Source of the DNA: an uncultured Gammaproteobacteria bacterium
Lineage (GTDB): Bacteria > Pseudomonadota > Gammaproteobacteria > Pseudomonadales > Azotimanducaceae_A
Length of the DNA: 28,674 bases
Assembly (NCBI GenBank): GCA_913049565.1
Contig: CAJWZG010000008.1
Location: 1-28,674 of the forward strand
Direction: 5' to 3'
Shown: positions 7,707 through 16,173 of the stretch, piece by piece
Position numbering within the stretch: position 1 is the first letter of the stretch
Layout: each line of letters opens with the position of its first letter
The notes under the pieces: model-generated
Told to the model about the DNA's origin: nothing
Databases searched by the model: none
The model's input: the letters and a program-made list of their open reading frames with translations, nothing else
Program-made: the position numbers and the translations under genes

Positions 7707-8453
7707 ATGCAGACAACAATCGAGATTCCGCGACAGTTTCAGGGGCCACCGGGTTCTGGGAATGGTGGCTATGTTAGCGGTCTCATAGCCGAGCATCTCG
7801 ATGAAGCTACCATGCAGGAGGGAGTGGAGGTCACATTAAGGGCGCCGACCCCTCTGGATCTTCCGCTGCGGATGGAGGCTGAGCAATCCCGAGCCGCGGC
7901 GTACCACGGCGACTTGTTGATCGGTGAGGCGCTGCCAGTGAACCTATCGATGGAAATACTCGATCCCCCAAGCTTTGCGGTTGCTCTGGTGGCACGATCG
8001 CAAAGTGCTGCGTTGGATCCCAGCATTGAAAATGTGGTTACAAGCGGTCTGGGCTTTCATCCGGTCTGCTTTTGCTGTGGAGCAGATGTGCCTGAAGGGG
8101 TTGGGCTGCGGGTTTTTGCCGCACCCGTAGCGGGCTTCGATGGCGTCGCCGCCGCATGGCAGCCCGATACGGCTTTTCAACGCGAGAATGGAACTTTGCC
8201 GTTGCCGGTGATTTGGGCGGCTTTAGATTGCCCGGGGCAGTTCGCTTTTTTGGCCGGCGGTGTTCGCACCGGTTTACTTGGGCGTATGACGGCAAAGCTG
8301 CTGCAGCCGGTACATGCCAGCGATGACCTCGTTATCATCGGTTGGTGTATTGGCATTGAGGGCAGAAAGCATTTTGCGGGCACAGCGTTGTTTAACTCGC
8401 GCGGTGAGTGCTGTGCCTATTCTAAGCAGGTTTGGATTGGCCGGCGTGATTGA
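7707..8453 (+). CDS. Thioesterase-like hotdog-fold protein
   Basis: A 248-residue protein with two hotdog-like halves. The first contains GPPGSGNGGYVSGLIAEH, the pattern of acyl-CoA thioesterase-like proteins (substrate-entry helix after GGY). The second begins HPVCFCCGADVPEGVGLRVF, a cysteine-rich turn often seen in actinobacterial and proteobacterial double-hotdog proteins, and continues with VIWAALDCPGQFAF. A role in hydrolysing or binding CoA thioesters is likely, but the substrate is unknown. ATG 7707 follows AGAGGTAGGG, a strong ribosome site, and is preferred over an in-frame start at 7662. The 3' end overlaps the convergent alpha/beta hydrolase gene by 37 bp. Confidence 0.7.
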   Translation: MQTTIEIPRQFQGPPGSGNGGYVSGLIAEHLDEATMQEGVEVTLRAPTPLDLPLRMEAEQSRAAAYHGDLLIGEALPVNLSMEILDPPSFAVALVARSQSAALDPSIENVVTSGLGFHPVCFCCGADVPEGVGLRVFAAPVAGFDGVAAAWQPDTAFQRENGTLPLPVIWAALDCPGQFAFLAGGVRTGLLGRMTAKLLQPVHASDDLVIIGWCIGIEGRKHFAGTALFNSRGECCAYSKQVWIGRRD

Positions 8454-9445
8454 CTCGGCGGGTTAAAGTGATGCTCCAGAAAAACAACGACGTCGGCTGC
8501 CGTGCGCTGTGGGGCTTCCTCCATAGGAATATGTCCCAAGTCGTCATAGATGACGGTACAGGTCTCAGGTAAGTGCTGATCGAATTGATAGGCTACCGCG
8601 ACGGGTATTACCGAATCTTTTTCGCCCCAGATAACAAGGCTTGGTTGGGTGAGCGCCGACAAATCCGTTGAACTGCTATTCCAGGCGCCACGACTGCGTT
8701 TTAAAATCGCCTCGCGGGTGCCTTCACGCATAATCAGTTCGTAGTATCGATCGATGAGCCCTTGATCAACGACAGGCGAGTTGTTGTAAGCAGACTGCAG
8801 TCCTTGTGCGACCAACCATCTCGGATCCAAGTATCGGGCGATTGCCTGAAACCATGACTGCCTCAACAGTGCAAAACCTACTGGAGCTGAATTTTTTTGC
8901 GTTTCGCTGCTGGCTGGTGACGTCCGGCTCCAGTTACGATCTGCAGGCACTGCATTCACGAGAATCATTGCCAGCACCCGCTCGGGGTAAGCTATGGCAT
9001 ACCGCCATGTTACGCCGCCGCCCATAGAGTTACCGCCAAGCACGAAGCGCGGTAGATTCAGCGCATTGGTAACGGCGCTCACAGCTTGCTGATGCGCATC
9101 ACTGCCGTAAGCTGACGGGTCATCATTCGCTGCAGCTCCCGTCAAACCGTGAGCAGGTAGATCAAGGGTAACGATGCGATAGCGATCGCCGAGCAGGTCT
9201 ACCCACGGTTCCCAAGTGTGCAGTGATGCCATGGCGCCATGAACCAAGACAATTGCCAAACCATCTGGATTGCCCTGATCTCGATAGTGCACGCGAGTAC
9301 CGTTTTCCATGGTCAAAAAACGTGATGCCTCATTACTGTACTTAGCGTCGACTACCGTGCGGGGCAGATCACCTTCGAACAATAGTGCAGAACCGATACC
9401 TAGAAGCGCGCAAAAAGTAAGCAAGACCCAAGTTCTTTTTTTCAT
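8417..9445 (-). CDS. Membrane-anchored alpha/beta hydrolase
   Basis: A 342-residue alpha/beta hydrolase with a basic plus hydrophobic N terminus (MKKRTWVLLTFCALLGIGSALLF, described in two parts as the basic KKR and the following ~17 hydrophobic residues), either a signal anchor or an uncleaved signal peptide. The oxyanion motif is VLVHG (about residue 70), the nucleophile is Ser140 in GGNSMGGG, the acid is Asp277 in GEKDSVIP, and the base is His305 in LGHIPMEE. All triad residues are present. It probably hydrolyses an ester, lactone or C-C bond at the membrane or periplasmic face; the substrate is unknown. A lactonase or esterase role after the BVMO product would fit the neighbourhood but is speculation. 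It is divergent from the Mo-hydroxylase operon (124 bp gap), and its 3' end overlaps the convergent thioesterase-like gene. Confidence 0.85.
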   Translation of the reverse strand: MKKRTWVLLTFCALLGIGSALLFEGDLPRTVVDAKYSNEASRFLTMENGTRVHYRDQGNPDGLAIVLVHGAMASLHTWEPWVDLLGDRYRIVTLDLPAHGLTGAAANDDPSAYGSDAHQQAVSAVTNALNLPRFVLGGNSMGGGVTWRYAIAYPERVLAMILVNAVPADRNWSRTSPASSETQKNSAPVGFALLRQSWFQAIARYLDPRWLVAQGLQSAYNNSPVVDQGLIDRYYELIMREGTREAILKRSRGAWNSSSTDLSALTQPSLVIWGEKDSVIPVAVAYQFDQHLPETCTVIYDDLGHIPMEEAPQRTAADVVVFLEHHFNPPSQSRRPIQTCLE

Positions 9446-9569
9446 AACGAAACCAACAATCTATCTGTTTGATTTATCTATCTTACAGGTCGCTATCAGC
9501 GCGTGCGCCACAGTCATTTTTCTGAGACTATTTTGACGTGGATTTCACATACGCTAAGAGGGGACAACT

Positions 9570-10430
9570 ATGAGATATGCGACACCTGCATCCGCGAAGG
9601 AAGCGGCAGGATTGCTGAGCAAAGAGAAGGGCGCTGCCTTTCTGCTTGCTGGGGGTACTGATTTATTGGTGAAGTTGAAAATGGGCATGGTCGAACCGGA
9701 CCTCGTCGTCGATATCAAACGCATTCCTAAGATCGATCAAATTCAAACGACAGCGAAAGGTTTCACCATTGGTGCCGCTGTGTCTGGGGCTGCCATTGGC
9801 GAGCATAAAGGGCTGAAGGCTGCTTGGCCCGGAGTGGTAGAGGCCGCAAACCTTATTGGTTCTGACCAAATTCAGGGCAGAGCTACACTCGCAGGGAATT
9901 TATGCAATGCCTCTCCCGCAGCGGACAGCGTGCCGGCTCTCATTGCAGCCGGAGCTAAAGCGGTGATTGTTGGACCGCTGAAGAAACGCACGGTACCGGT
10001 GGAAAAGGTTGTACAAGGCCCGGGTAAAACCTGCCTAGCCAAAGGCGAGGTGATTGAGGCAATAGCCCTGCCTAAGTCCGATGCTCGAACCGGTGATGCC
10101 TACATGCGTTTCATCCCAAGAACCGAGATGGATATTGCTGTCGTCGGTGTTGCCATTAGTTTGAAGTTGGAACGTGGTGTTGTGAAGTCAGCCAAGGTTG
10201 CATTGGGTGCGGTTGCACCCACAGCCGTCGTGGTGCCAGCGGCAGCCCGGGCCCTCGTTGGTAGCAAGCTAGATGACAAAGCGCTGGAAAAGCTCGCCAT
10301 CGCGTGCAGCGCAGCCTGTAATCCCATCGATGACAAGCGGGGTACCGTAGAGTTCCGCACTCGCGTTGCCGGAGTGCTAGCTAAACGCGCCGCAAAAGTC
10401 GCATTTCAACGAGCCGGAGGTGCCCTATGA
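9570..10430 (+). CDS. FAD-binding (medium) subunit of a molybdenum hydroxylase
   Basis: A 286-residue CoxM/HcrB-type subunit. It opens with the vanillyl-alcohol-oxidase-type FAD domain: FLLAGGTDLLVKLKMG (about residues 24-39) and TLAGNLCNASPAADSVPAL (about 107-125) are the two flavin-binding loops of the xanthine dehydrogenase family. The C-terminal domain follows with LGAVAPTAVVVPAAARAL. It passes electrons from the iron-sulfur subunit to an acceptor. ATG 9570 follows AGAGGGGA at good spacing. The stop codon overlaps the start of the small-subunit gene (ATGA), indicating translational coupling. It is the first gene of a plus-strand run that extends to 17466. The 124-bp gap to the divergent alpha/beta hydrolase must hold the promoter. 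Confidence 0.9.
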   Translation: MRYATPASAKEAAGLLSKEKGAAFLLAGGTDLLVKLKMGMVEPDLVVDIKRIPKIDQIQTTAKGFTIGAAVSGAAIGEHKGLKAAWPGVVEAANLIGSDQIQGRATLAGNLCNASPAADSVPALIAAGAKAVIVGPLKKRTVPVEKVVQGPGKTCLAKGEVIEAIALPKSDARTGDAYMRFIPRTEMDIAVVGVAISLKLERGVVKSAKVALGAVAPTAVVVPAAARALVGSKLDDKALEKLAIACSAACNPIDDKRGTVEFRTRVAGVLAKRAAKVAFQRAGGAL

Positions 10431-10921
10431 GCAATGCAACACTCGTATCAACAACTGTTAACGGCGACCCAGTTCAGTTCGCCTGCCCAACAGATGAAAG
10501 CCTGATGACGGCGTTGCGTAATCGCGTTGGCCTAACCGGAGTCAAGGAAGGTTGCGGCACTGGCGACTGTGGCGCATGCAGCATTACGCTAGACGGCAAT
10601 CTGGTTTGCTCATGCCTAGTGCTGGGCGTCGAAGCCGAGGGGCGCGACGTCACAACGGTGGAAGGTCTCTCGCAAGATGGCGAGCTTCACATACTGCAGC
10701 AAAAATTTATCGATCATGCCGCTCTGCAATGCGGTATCTGTACGCCGGGATTTTTGATTGCCGCCAAAGCGTTATTGGATCGCAACGCCAACCCGGATGA
10801 AACCGAGATCCGCTATGCCTTAGCGGGCAACCTGTGTCGCTGCACTGGCTACGACAAGATCGTGCACGCAGTGCAAGACGCTGCGAAAGAGATGCGTAAA
10901 AGCAGCAAGCGCAAGAAGTAG
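10427..10921 (+). CDS. 2Fe-2S (small) subunit of a molybdenum hydroxylase
   Basis: A 164-residue CoxS/HcrC-type protein with two [2Fe-2S] sites. The plant-ferredoxin-type cluster is bound by GCGTGDCGACSITLDG plus the later VCSC cysteine (residues about 42-65). The second helical-domain cluster is bound by CGICTPGF and CRCTGY (about 103-143). All eight cysteines expected of the family are there. It relays electrons from the molybdenum centre of the large subunit to FAD. The start overlaps the previous stop by four bases. The C terminus is short and basic (KSSKRKK). The protein is cytoplasmic, with no signal peptide, so the complex works inside the cell. Confidence 0.93.
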   Translation: MSNATLVSTTVNGDPVQFACPTDESLMTALRNRVGLTGVKEGCGTGDCGACSITLDGNLVCSCLVLGVEAEGRDVTTVEGLSQDGELHILQQKFIDHAALQCGICTPGFLIAAKALLDRNANPDETEIRYALAGNLCRCTGYDKIVHAVQDAAKEMRKSSKRKK

Positions 10922-10962
10922 CGACGCTGGGAACGTTCCAAGGATATTAGGGAGAAAGAACA

Positions 10963-13230
10963 ATGGGTCACGAACAGAAGTACGTAGACAAGAAATACGA
11001 AGTCGTCGGTACGCGATTCAACCGTCCTGATGGCATCGACAAGGTAACCGGCAAAGCACGTTACGGTGCAGATGCTAGCGCGCCAGGACAGCTAGTTGCG
11101 CGGGTTTTGCGATCGCCTCACGCTCATGCGCAGATCGTCAAAATTAACACTAGCAAGGCCGAGAAGCTGCCGGGTGTGAAAGCGATTGTCACCAGTGCAG
11201 ACCTTCCAGATCTCACTGGTGGAGATCAGGGTTTGGCCGACATATTGGAAAATTGCATGGCCCGGGGTCGCGCACTTTATGACGGTCACGCCGTAGCAGC
11301 GGTGGCTGCTATCGATGAGCAGACGGCGGTTAAGGCGCTGAAGTTGATAAGTGTGAAGTACAAGAAATTGCCGCATGTAACCGATGTGGATGAGGCGATG
11401 TGCGAGTCAGCGCCGGTGATCCATGAGCGTATTATCACGCGGGGTATTGAACCTGCACCGACCAAACCTTCAAACATCTCTGCGCGAACGCAGATGGGCT
11501 ACGGCGATGTAGACGCAGGCTTCGCTGAAGCTGATGTTGTGATCGAAAAATCCTACAAAACTGAGCAAACACATCAAGGTTATATCGAGCCACATGCCTG
11601 TTTGGCCTCGGTTAATCCAGACGGAACTTCTGAGCTATGGGTTACTACTCAAGGTCACTTTGTTTTCCGTAACGTATGCGCTTCGCTGCTGGGATTGGAT
11701 ATCGCGAAGTTGAAAGTCACCGCCTCGGAAATCGGTGGCGGCTTCGGTGGCAAAACCCATGTTTGGGCAGAGCCCGTAGCATTAGCCTTGTCACGAAAAG
11801 CGAATCGTCCTGTCAAATTGGTAATGGGGCGCGACGAGGTGTTTCGCGCGACAGGGCCAACATCCTCCACGTCCATAGACGTCAAGATGGGCGCAAAGAA
11901 AGACGGCACGATTACCGCTGCAGTGGCTGAAATGCGGTACCAAGGTGGGGCGTTTCCGGGAAACTGGGCGATGTTGGGATGCATGACCGCATTTGCCTGT
12001 TACGACATCAAAAACAACAAATCGATTGGTTGGGATGTAGTCGTTAATCGACCCAAGGTAGCAGCCTACCGGGCGCCATCAGCACCTATGGCGGCCTTCG
12101 CGGTTGAGAGCACGATCGATGAGTTGGCCAAGGAAGTTGGCATTAGTGCGATTGATATGCGGCTCAAGAACGTCGCTCGAGAGGGTACTGTGGCACCTTA
12201 TGGGCCGACTTATGGGCCTATTGGTATCGAACACACGTTAAAAGCGGTTAAAGACCATCCGCATATGCGGGCCAAATTGAAGAAGAACCAAGGCCGGGGT
12301 GTGGCTTGTGGTTTCTGGTTCAATATCGGCGGTCAAACCTGCACCGACCTGAATATCAGTGTCGACGGCACGGTGAACCTAACCTTGGGTACGGTGGACG
12401 TAGGTGGCTCAAGATCTTCTATGGCGATGATTGCAGCTGAAGAGTTGGGTATTCCATACGATCAAGTGCGAGCTAATATTGCTGACACCACCTCGTTAGG
12501 CCACAACGATATGACAGAGGGTAGCCGCGGCACATTTTCGTCAGGCATGGCGACTGTTTTTGCGGCTCGCGACGCCATCAGTGTATTGAAGCAGCGCGCG
12601 GCCAAGATGTGGGGCATTCCTGAGGATGACGTAGTTTGGGAAAGCGGTCAGGCCATTGCCACGGGAAAAGGGCACGGCAATCTACCGCCATTATCGCTGC
12701 AAGAAATTGCTGCTAAGTCAGGTCGAACGGGCGGGCCGATTGCTGGTCACAACGAAGTCGTTGCTGATGGTGCTGGTATGGGTTTCGCGAGCCATATTTG
12801 TGATGTCGAAGTGGATCCTGAAACGGGTCGCTCTACGATCGTACGCTATACCGTTGTTCAAGACGCGGGCAAGGCGATCAACCCCGACTATGTAGAGGGT
12901 CAATTTCAAGGTGGTGCTACACAAGGTATCGGTTGGGCGCTTAACGAAGAGTACATCTACGGTGACGACGGCTGTCTACAGAACGCAGGATTCTTGGACT
13001 ACCGAATCCCGGTCTGCTCTGACCTACCGTTTATCGACACGAAGATTCTAGAAGTACCGAACCCGCTGCATCCTTACGGTGTCAGAGGGGTTGGTGAAAC
13101 GTCGATTGTGCCGCCGCTGGCTGCGGTAGGAAATGCCATAGCCAACGCCACTGGTGTTCGCATGAGCCACGCACCGATGTCGCCACCACGCGTACTGGCT
13201 GCCATCGATGCTCAGGATAATGCGAGTTAG
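10963..13230 (+). CDS. Molybdopterin-binding (large) subunit of a xanthine-dehydrogenase-family hydroxylase
   Basis: A 755-residue catalytic subunit. The N-terminal a/b hammerhead domain begins RFNRPDGIDKVTGKARYGAD and is followed by the molybdenum domain: GGGFGGK (about residues 259-265), AYRAPSAPMAAFAVES (about 369-384), GQFQGGATQGIGWALNEE, and the active-site VRGVGE with its catalytic glutamate near residue 707. The AYRAPSAP loop differs from the AYxCSFR loop of true aerobic CO dehydrogenase, so this is not a CO oxidiser; it is closer to aldehyde, hydroxybenzoyl-CoA or N-heterocycle hydroxylases. The exact substrate is unknown. The start follows AGGGAGAAAG. No XdhC or CoxD-like maturation gene accompanies it, although a MoaD-like gene overlaps its 3' end. 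Confidence 0.92.
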   Translation: MGHEQKYVDKKYEVVGTRFNRPDGIDKVTGKARYGADASAPGQLVARVLRSPHAHAQIVKINTSKAEKLPGVKAIVTSADLPDLTGGDQGLADILENCMARGRALYDGHAVAAVAAIDEQTAVKALKLISVKYKKLPHVTDVDEAMCESAPVIHERIITRGIEPAPTKPSNISARTQMGYGDVDAGFAEADVVIEKSYKTEQTHQGYIEPHACLASVNPDGTSELWVTTQGHFVFRNVCASLLGLDIAKLKVTASEIGGGFGGKTHVWAEPVALALSRKANRPVKLVMGRDEVFRATGPTSSTSIDVKMGAKKDGTITAAVAEMRYQGGAFPGNWAMLGCMTAFACYDIKNNKSIGWDVVVNRPKVAAYRAPSAPMAAFAVESTIDELAKEVGISAIDMRLKNVAREGTVAPYGPTYGPIGIEHTLKAVKDHPHMRAKLKKNQGRGVACGFWFNIGGQTCTDLNISVDGTVNLTLGTVDVGGSRSSMAMIAAEELGIPYDQVRANIADTTSLGHNDMTEGSRGTFSSGMATVFAARDAISVLKQRAAKMWGIPEDDVVWESGQAIATGKGHGNLPPLSLQEIAAKSGRTGGPIAGHNEVVADGAGMGFASHICDVEVDPETGRSTIVRYTVVQDAGKAINPDYVEGQFQGGATQGIGWALNEEYIYGDDGCLQNAGFLDYRIPVCSDLPFIDTKILEVPNPLHPYGVRGVGETSIVPPLAAVGNAIANATGVRMSHAPMSPPRVLAAIDAQDNAS

Positions 13231-13462
13231 CCTAAGCAGTACGCTTCAGGTCGATAGTGGTCTCGGCAATACTCTAGATGTACATGCCGAGACCATTGCT
13301 GAATTAATGGCCTCGTTGACAGATCGATACCCTGAGTTCGAGCAGCTACTGGAAAGGGGTGTCGCGGTGTCCATTGATGGACATATATATCGCGATGACT
13401 GGACACAACTGATTCCAGCGCACGCCGAAGTGTTTCTTATACCGCGCATAGAAGGGGGCTAG
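13220..13462 (+). CDS. MoaD/ThiS-like ubiquitin-fold sulfur carrier
   Basis: An 80-residue beta-grasp protein: MRVSLSSTLQV strand, an AETIAELMASLTDRYPEFEQLL helix (given here as its two halves AETIAELMASL and TDRYPEF), a VAVSIDGHIYRDDW hairpin, AHAEVFLIPRIEGG at the end. The C-terminal Gly-Gly directly before the stop is the site that MoeB-type enzymes adenylate and thiocarboxylate, and VFLIPRIEGG matches the MoaD tail closely. It would supply sulfur for molybdopterin. The gene starts inside the end of the Mo-hydroxylase large subunit (11-bp overlap), with an alternative ATG at 13208. The overlap suggests that it is produced together with the enzyme it serves. A ThiS-like or other conjugation role is not excluded. 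No MoaE or MoeB gene is in the window. Confidence 0.8.
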   Translation: MRVSLSSTLQVDSGLGNTLDVHAETIAELMASLTDRYPEFEQLLERGVAVSIDGHIYRDDWTQLIPAHAEVFLIPRIEGG

Positions 13463-13493
13463 CCGAATCATCGGTTGGCTTCTCAAAAAACGG

Positions 13494-13916
13494 GTGTGGT
13501 TGGTTGCGGCTTTGGCGGCATTCATTGCCGTAGCGATTTGGTTGCCCCAGCGCAGAGCCACGGTCGATGCACGAGTGGTGAAGGAGATTCAGACGAAGCC
13601 GGCAGGCGCGCGCGCCGCCCGCACTATGGTCATTACGCTCAATGACGGTCGTATCTACCCTGTGAATTATTTGCGGGAAGGTAATTTGGTTTTCATGGGC
13701 ATCGATGGGTTTTGGTGGCGTGCATTTAAAGGCGCAGGGCAACCAGTAGCCCTCTTGATCAAGAACGAACAGTTCACTGGAATCGCTCAGGTCGTCCTAG
13801 ATGACCAAGCCTATGTAGATGACGTGTTCGCCCGCTTACGCCCCAAGGTACCTGATTGGTTACCCGACTCCTTGAATGGCAAATTAGTAGTAATCACATT
13901 GGGTTCAGAAAATTGA
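13494..13916 (+). CDS. Small membrane-anchored protein, split-barrel flavoprotein-like
   Basis: About 140 residues: one N-terminal transmembrane helix (VWLVAALAAFIAVAIWLP), a linker, then a soluble domain with DGRIYPVNYLREGNLVFMGI, WWRAFKGAGQPVALLIK and a GIAQVVLD segment. That order resembles the PNPOx-like split barrel of small nitroreductase/deazaflavin-type proteins, but the match is weak and I do not claim a cofactor. The GTG at 13494 has no ribosome site and trims the basic residues that should precede the helix. The open frame runs upstream, and GGGGG at 13454-13458 would be well placed for an ATC at 13467 (IIGWLLKKR). The gene follows the MoaD-like gene by 31 bp or less and belongs to the operon. 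Its role is unknown. Confidence 0.65.
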   Translation: MWLVAALAAFIAVAIWLPQRRATVDARVVKEIQTKPAGARAARTMVITLNDGRIYPVNYLREGNLVFMGIDGFWWRAFKGAGQPVALLIKNEQFTGIAQVVLDDQAYVDDVFARLRPKVPDWLPDSLNGKLVVITLGSEN

Positions 13917-13970
13917 TCGGCGGTTCCCCAGCAACTTCTTGCCGATTAGTCGCAATGCACGAGGCAGTTT

Positions 13971-15086
13971 ATGACAGCGTTCAAGCGCGAATTTGTTTCG
14001 CTGGATTCTAAGACGGGTCGCCGTAACGGCGCAGGTTTCAGAACCTGTCAGGGTCTTTACTACACGCCGGCGGACAGTGTTCCCAAGATCGCGTTTATTG
14101 CCACACACTATAACGTGGACTTCAGCGAACACTATCTGGCGGAGTTGATGACTCAGCGCGGCTACGGATTTTTGGGCTGGAACACCCGCTTTCGCGGCAA
14201 TGAACCGTTCTTTCTGCTGGAGCACGCACTGGTTGATATCGGTGCAGGCGTGGAATGGCTAAAAATTCAGGCGGGTGTTGAAACGGTCGTATTGCTTGGT
14301 AATTCCGGCGGGGGCTCGCTGATGGCGGCCTATCAGTCCCAATCTCTGGGGGTTACCATGCAGCCCACGCCTGATATGAAAATACCCGACGCGCTGCATG
14401 ATCTGAGTTCTGCGGATTTTTATGTGTCCTTGTGTGCCCATGGCGGCCGCCCTGAAGTGCTCACGGCGTGGTTCGATCCCTCGATCGCAGATGAAACTGA
14501 TCCGAGCAGTGTGATTGTCGAGCTGGATATGTATAACCCAATGAACGGGCCTCCTTATACCTCTGAATTCGAGGCTCGCTACCGTCAGGCTCAAGTCGAG
14601 CGCAACAATCGGATTACCCAGTGGTGCTACGACGAGCTGGAACGCATTCGCCCGCTCGGGCTGTCTGATCGCGCATTCAATGTCTATCGAACTTGGGCGG
14701 ATTTGCGTTTGATGGACGGCAACCTAGATCCCTCTAGGCGTCAGGTGGGTCTTTGCTATGCCGGTGATCCCAAAACGGCCAACTACAGCCCTCGCGGAAT
14801 AGGGTTAACAAACACGTTGCGTACTTGGTTGTCGATGTGGAGTTTCAGTGACTCCTATTGCAGCGCTGACAAACATTTGCCACGCATTACTCAACCCTCT
14901 TTAGTTATTCAAAGCGATGCAGACAGCGGTGTGTTTCCAGCAGATGCTCACGCAATTTACGATGCTTTAGGGGCGCAGGATAAACGGCTGGAAATAATTG
15001 CAGGCGACCACTACCTGCAGCAGCCGGACAATGCCCGCGATGAGGTGTCGGATATGATCGACAGTTGGTTGCAAGAACGACTGTGA
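13971..15086 (+). CDS. Alpha/beta hydrolase in Mo-hydroxylase operon
   Basis: A 371-residue protein with alpha/beta-hydrolase features: IAFIATHYNVDF strand-loop in the oxyanion position, nucleophile Ser112 in LLGNSGGGSLMAAY, an acid Asp in QSDADSGVFP, and a terminal His in AGDHYL. The HG of the oxyanion loop is replaced by ATHYN, as in some large acyl hydrolases and dienelactone-type proteins. A roughly 150-residue insert between the nucleophile and the acid, with GGRPEVLTAWFDP and NNRITQWCYDEL, would form a big lid and suggests a bulky substrate. No signal peptide, so cytoplasmic. It lies 54 bp after the preceding gene, and its stop overlaps the next gene's possible GTG start. Substrate unknown. 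Confidence 0.8.
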   Translation: MTAFKREFVSLDSKTGRRNGAGFRTCQGLYYTPADSVPKIAFIATHYNVDFSEHYLAELMTQRGYGFLGWNTRFRGNEPFFLLEHALVDIGAGVEWLKIQAGVETVVLLGNSGGGSLMAAYQSQSLGVTMQPTPDMKIPDALHDLSSADFYVSLCAHGGRPEVLTAWFDPSIADETDPSSVIVELDMYNPMNGPPYTSEFEARYRQAQVERNNRITQWCYDELERIRPLGLSDRAFNVYRTWADLRLMDGNLDPSRRQVGLCYAGDPKTANYSPRGIGLTNTLRTWLSMWSFSDSYCSADKHLPRITQPSLVIQSDADSGVFPADAHAIYDALGAQDKRLEIIAGDHYLQQPDNARDEVSDMIDSWLQERL

Positions 15087-15106
15087 GCATCAGTGACACT
15101 GACAGA

Positions 15107-16171
15107 ATGAACAAGACAGAGCAAAGCGAGGCGGCGGCTATTGCTGCGCAGGCCCAGTTGCATCATCAGTACTTTCTCGGTTTGCAGCTGATGGTGGCCG
15201 TAGAGGAAAGTCGCGAAAGCGTTTACGAATGGATGTTCAAGCTGTTCCGTCGTCAGCACGAAGAAAAATTTCTCTCCAGTTTTGCCAAGCTTGGATTAGA
15301 GGATCTGCCTCATGCAGTGGCCTGCGCGAAATATCATGTGCTCTCCAACGGGGTTGGTGGTGTCTCCGTAGAGTACATGGAGGAATCGGATACGAAAGCG
15401 TGGGTTCGTTTTCGTTACCCGCGCTGGATGTACGCAGGGCCTGCGATATGCGGGATCCCTAAGGAGGCAGGTCGGGGTTTTTTACACGGGTGGTATGCCC
15501 AAAATGGTGTGAGCCTGCACAACCCTCGGTTGGCTTTTGTGTGTGTTTCTGAAGACGTGACGGGGCAGTTTGGTTTGTGTGGCTACTTTAAGGAATTTGA
15601 CTACGATCTATCGCCGGAGCAGCGCCTGCAATTTGCGCCTAGCGAGCCAGTACCCGATTTTGACCCGGCTCGCCAGCCGGCGCCTCCAGTGAGCCACTGG
15701 AATGACGAGCGATTGGCGAAGGCCAACAGAAACTACGCAGTGGAATATATTCGCAACGGCATTTCCGCCCTTTGCGATGTGCTCGGTCAGCAGCGAGCCG
15801 AGGAACTTGGCAAGCGCGCGGCGCGTCTTGTGGGCTTGCAACACTATCCGGTCATGGCGAGCCAAGTGGGTGGTGTCGATGGTGGTGTACGAGATGCTGC
15901 ACGTTTCTTGGAAACAATGATGCTCGGCATGGGGGATACTCTGGCGTTAGATTTACAAGTCGATGGTTGTATTCGATTACACCAAAACGGGTTGCGCATC
16001 CTGCGCGACTTACCGGCACCCAGCCGTCAAAGCGTGTTGTCCTGTTGGATAGAGCTGTGGCGGGGGGCAATACACGCTCATCGAGCGTTTATGGATGTCA
16101 CGGTTGAGATAAAATCAGCGACTTGCTTGGAGTGGTCAATTGAACAGTGCCGTCCCGCTGATAGGAGCTAA
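15107..16171 (+). CDS. Unrecognised conserved-looking protein in Mo-hydroxylase operon
   Basis: About 354 residues with no signal peptide or membrane helix. I do not recognise the family. Visible features: an alpha-helical start rich in Gln and Glu, an aromatic-rich central part (WVRFRYPRWMYAGP, GRGFLHGWYAQNG, GLCGYFKEFDYDLSPEQRL), a Pro-rich linker (DFDPARQPAPPVSHWND), then a helical C-terminal half with three Cys. Starts compete: ATG 15107, GTG 15083 (overlapping the previous stop as GTGA) and TTG 15065; none has a clear ribosome site, so translation is probably coupled to the upstream gene. It ends 2 bp before the MBL gene. Its place between an alpha/beta hydrolase and an MBL hydrolase suggests that it handles the same metabolite. 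Confidence 0.7.
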   Translation: MNKTEQSEAAAIAAQAQLHHQYFLGLQLMVAVEESRESVYEWMFKLFRRQHEEKFLSSFAKLGLEDLPHAVACAKYHVLSNGVGGVSVEYMEESDTKAWVRFRYPRWMYAGPAICGIPKEAGRGFLHGWYAQNGVSLHNPRLAFVCVSEDVTGQFGLCGYFKEFDYDLSPEQRLQFAPSEPVPDFDPARQPAPPVSHWNDERLAKANRNYAVEYIRNGISALCDVLGQQRAEELGKRAARLVGLQHYPVMASQVGGVDGGVRDAARFLETMMLGMGDTLALDLQVDGCIRLHQNGLRILRDLPAPSRQSVLSCWIELWRGAIHAHRAFMDVTVEIKSATCLEWSIEQCRPADRS

Positions 16172-16173
16172 AA

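Noticed and set aside
10963..13230. Aerobic CO dehydrogenase large subunit (coxL)
   Set aside because: The active-site loop reads AYRAPSAP rather than the AYxCSFR of true CoxL, so CO oxidation is not supported.
13918..13950. Hairpin ATCGGC/GCCGAT between 13916 and 13971 as a terminator
   Set aside because: A 6-bp stem with about 19-base loop and no T-run; the downstream gene appears to be in the same operon.
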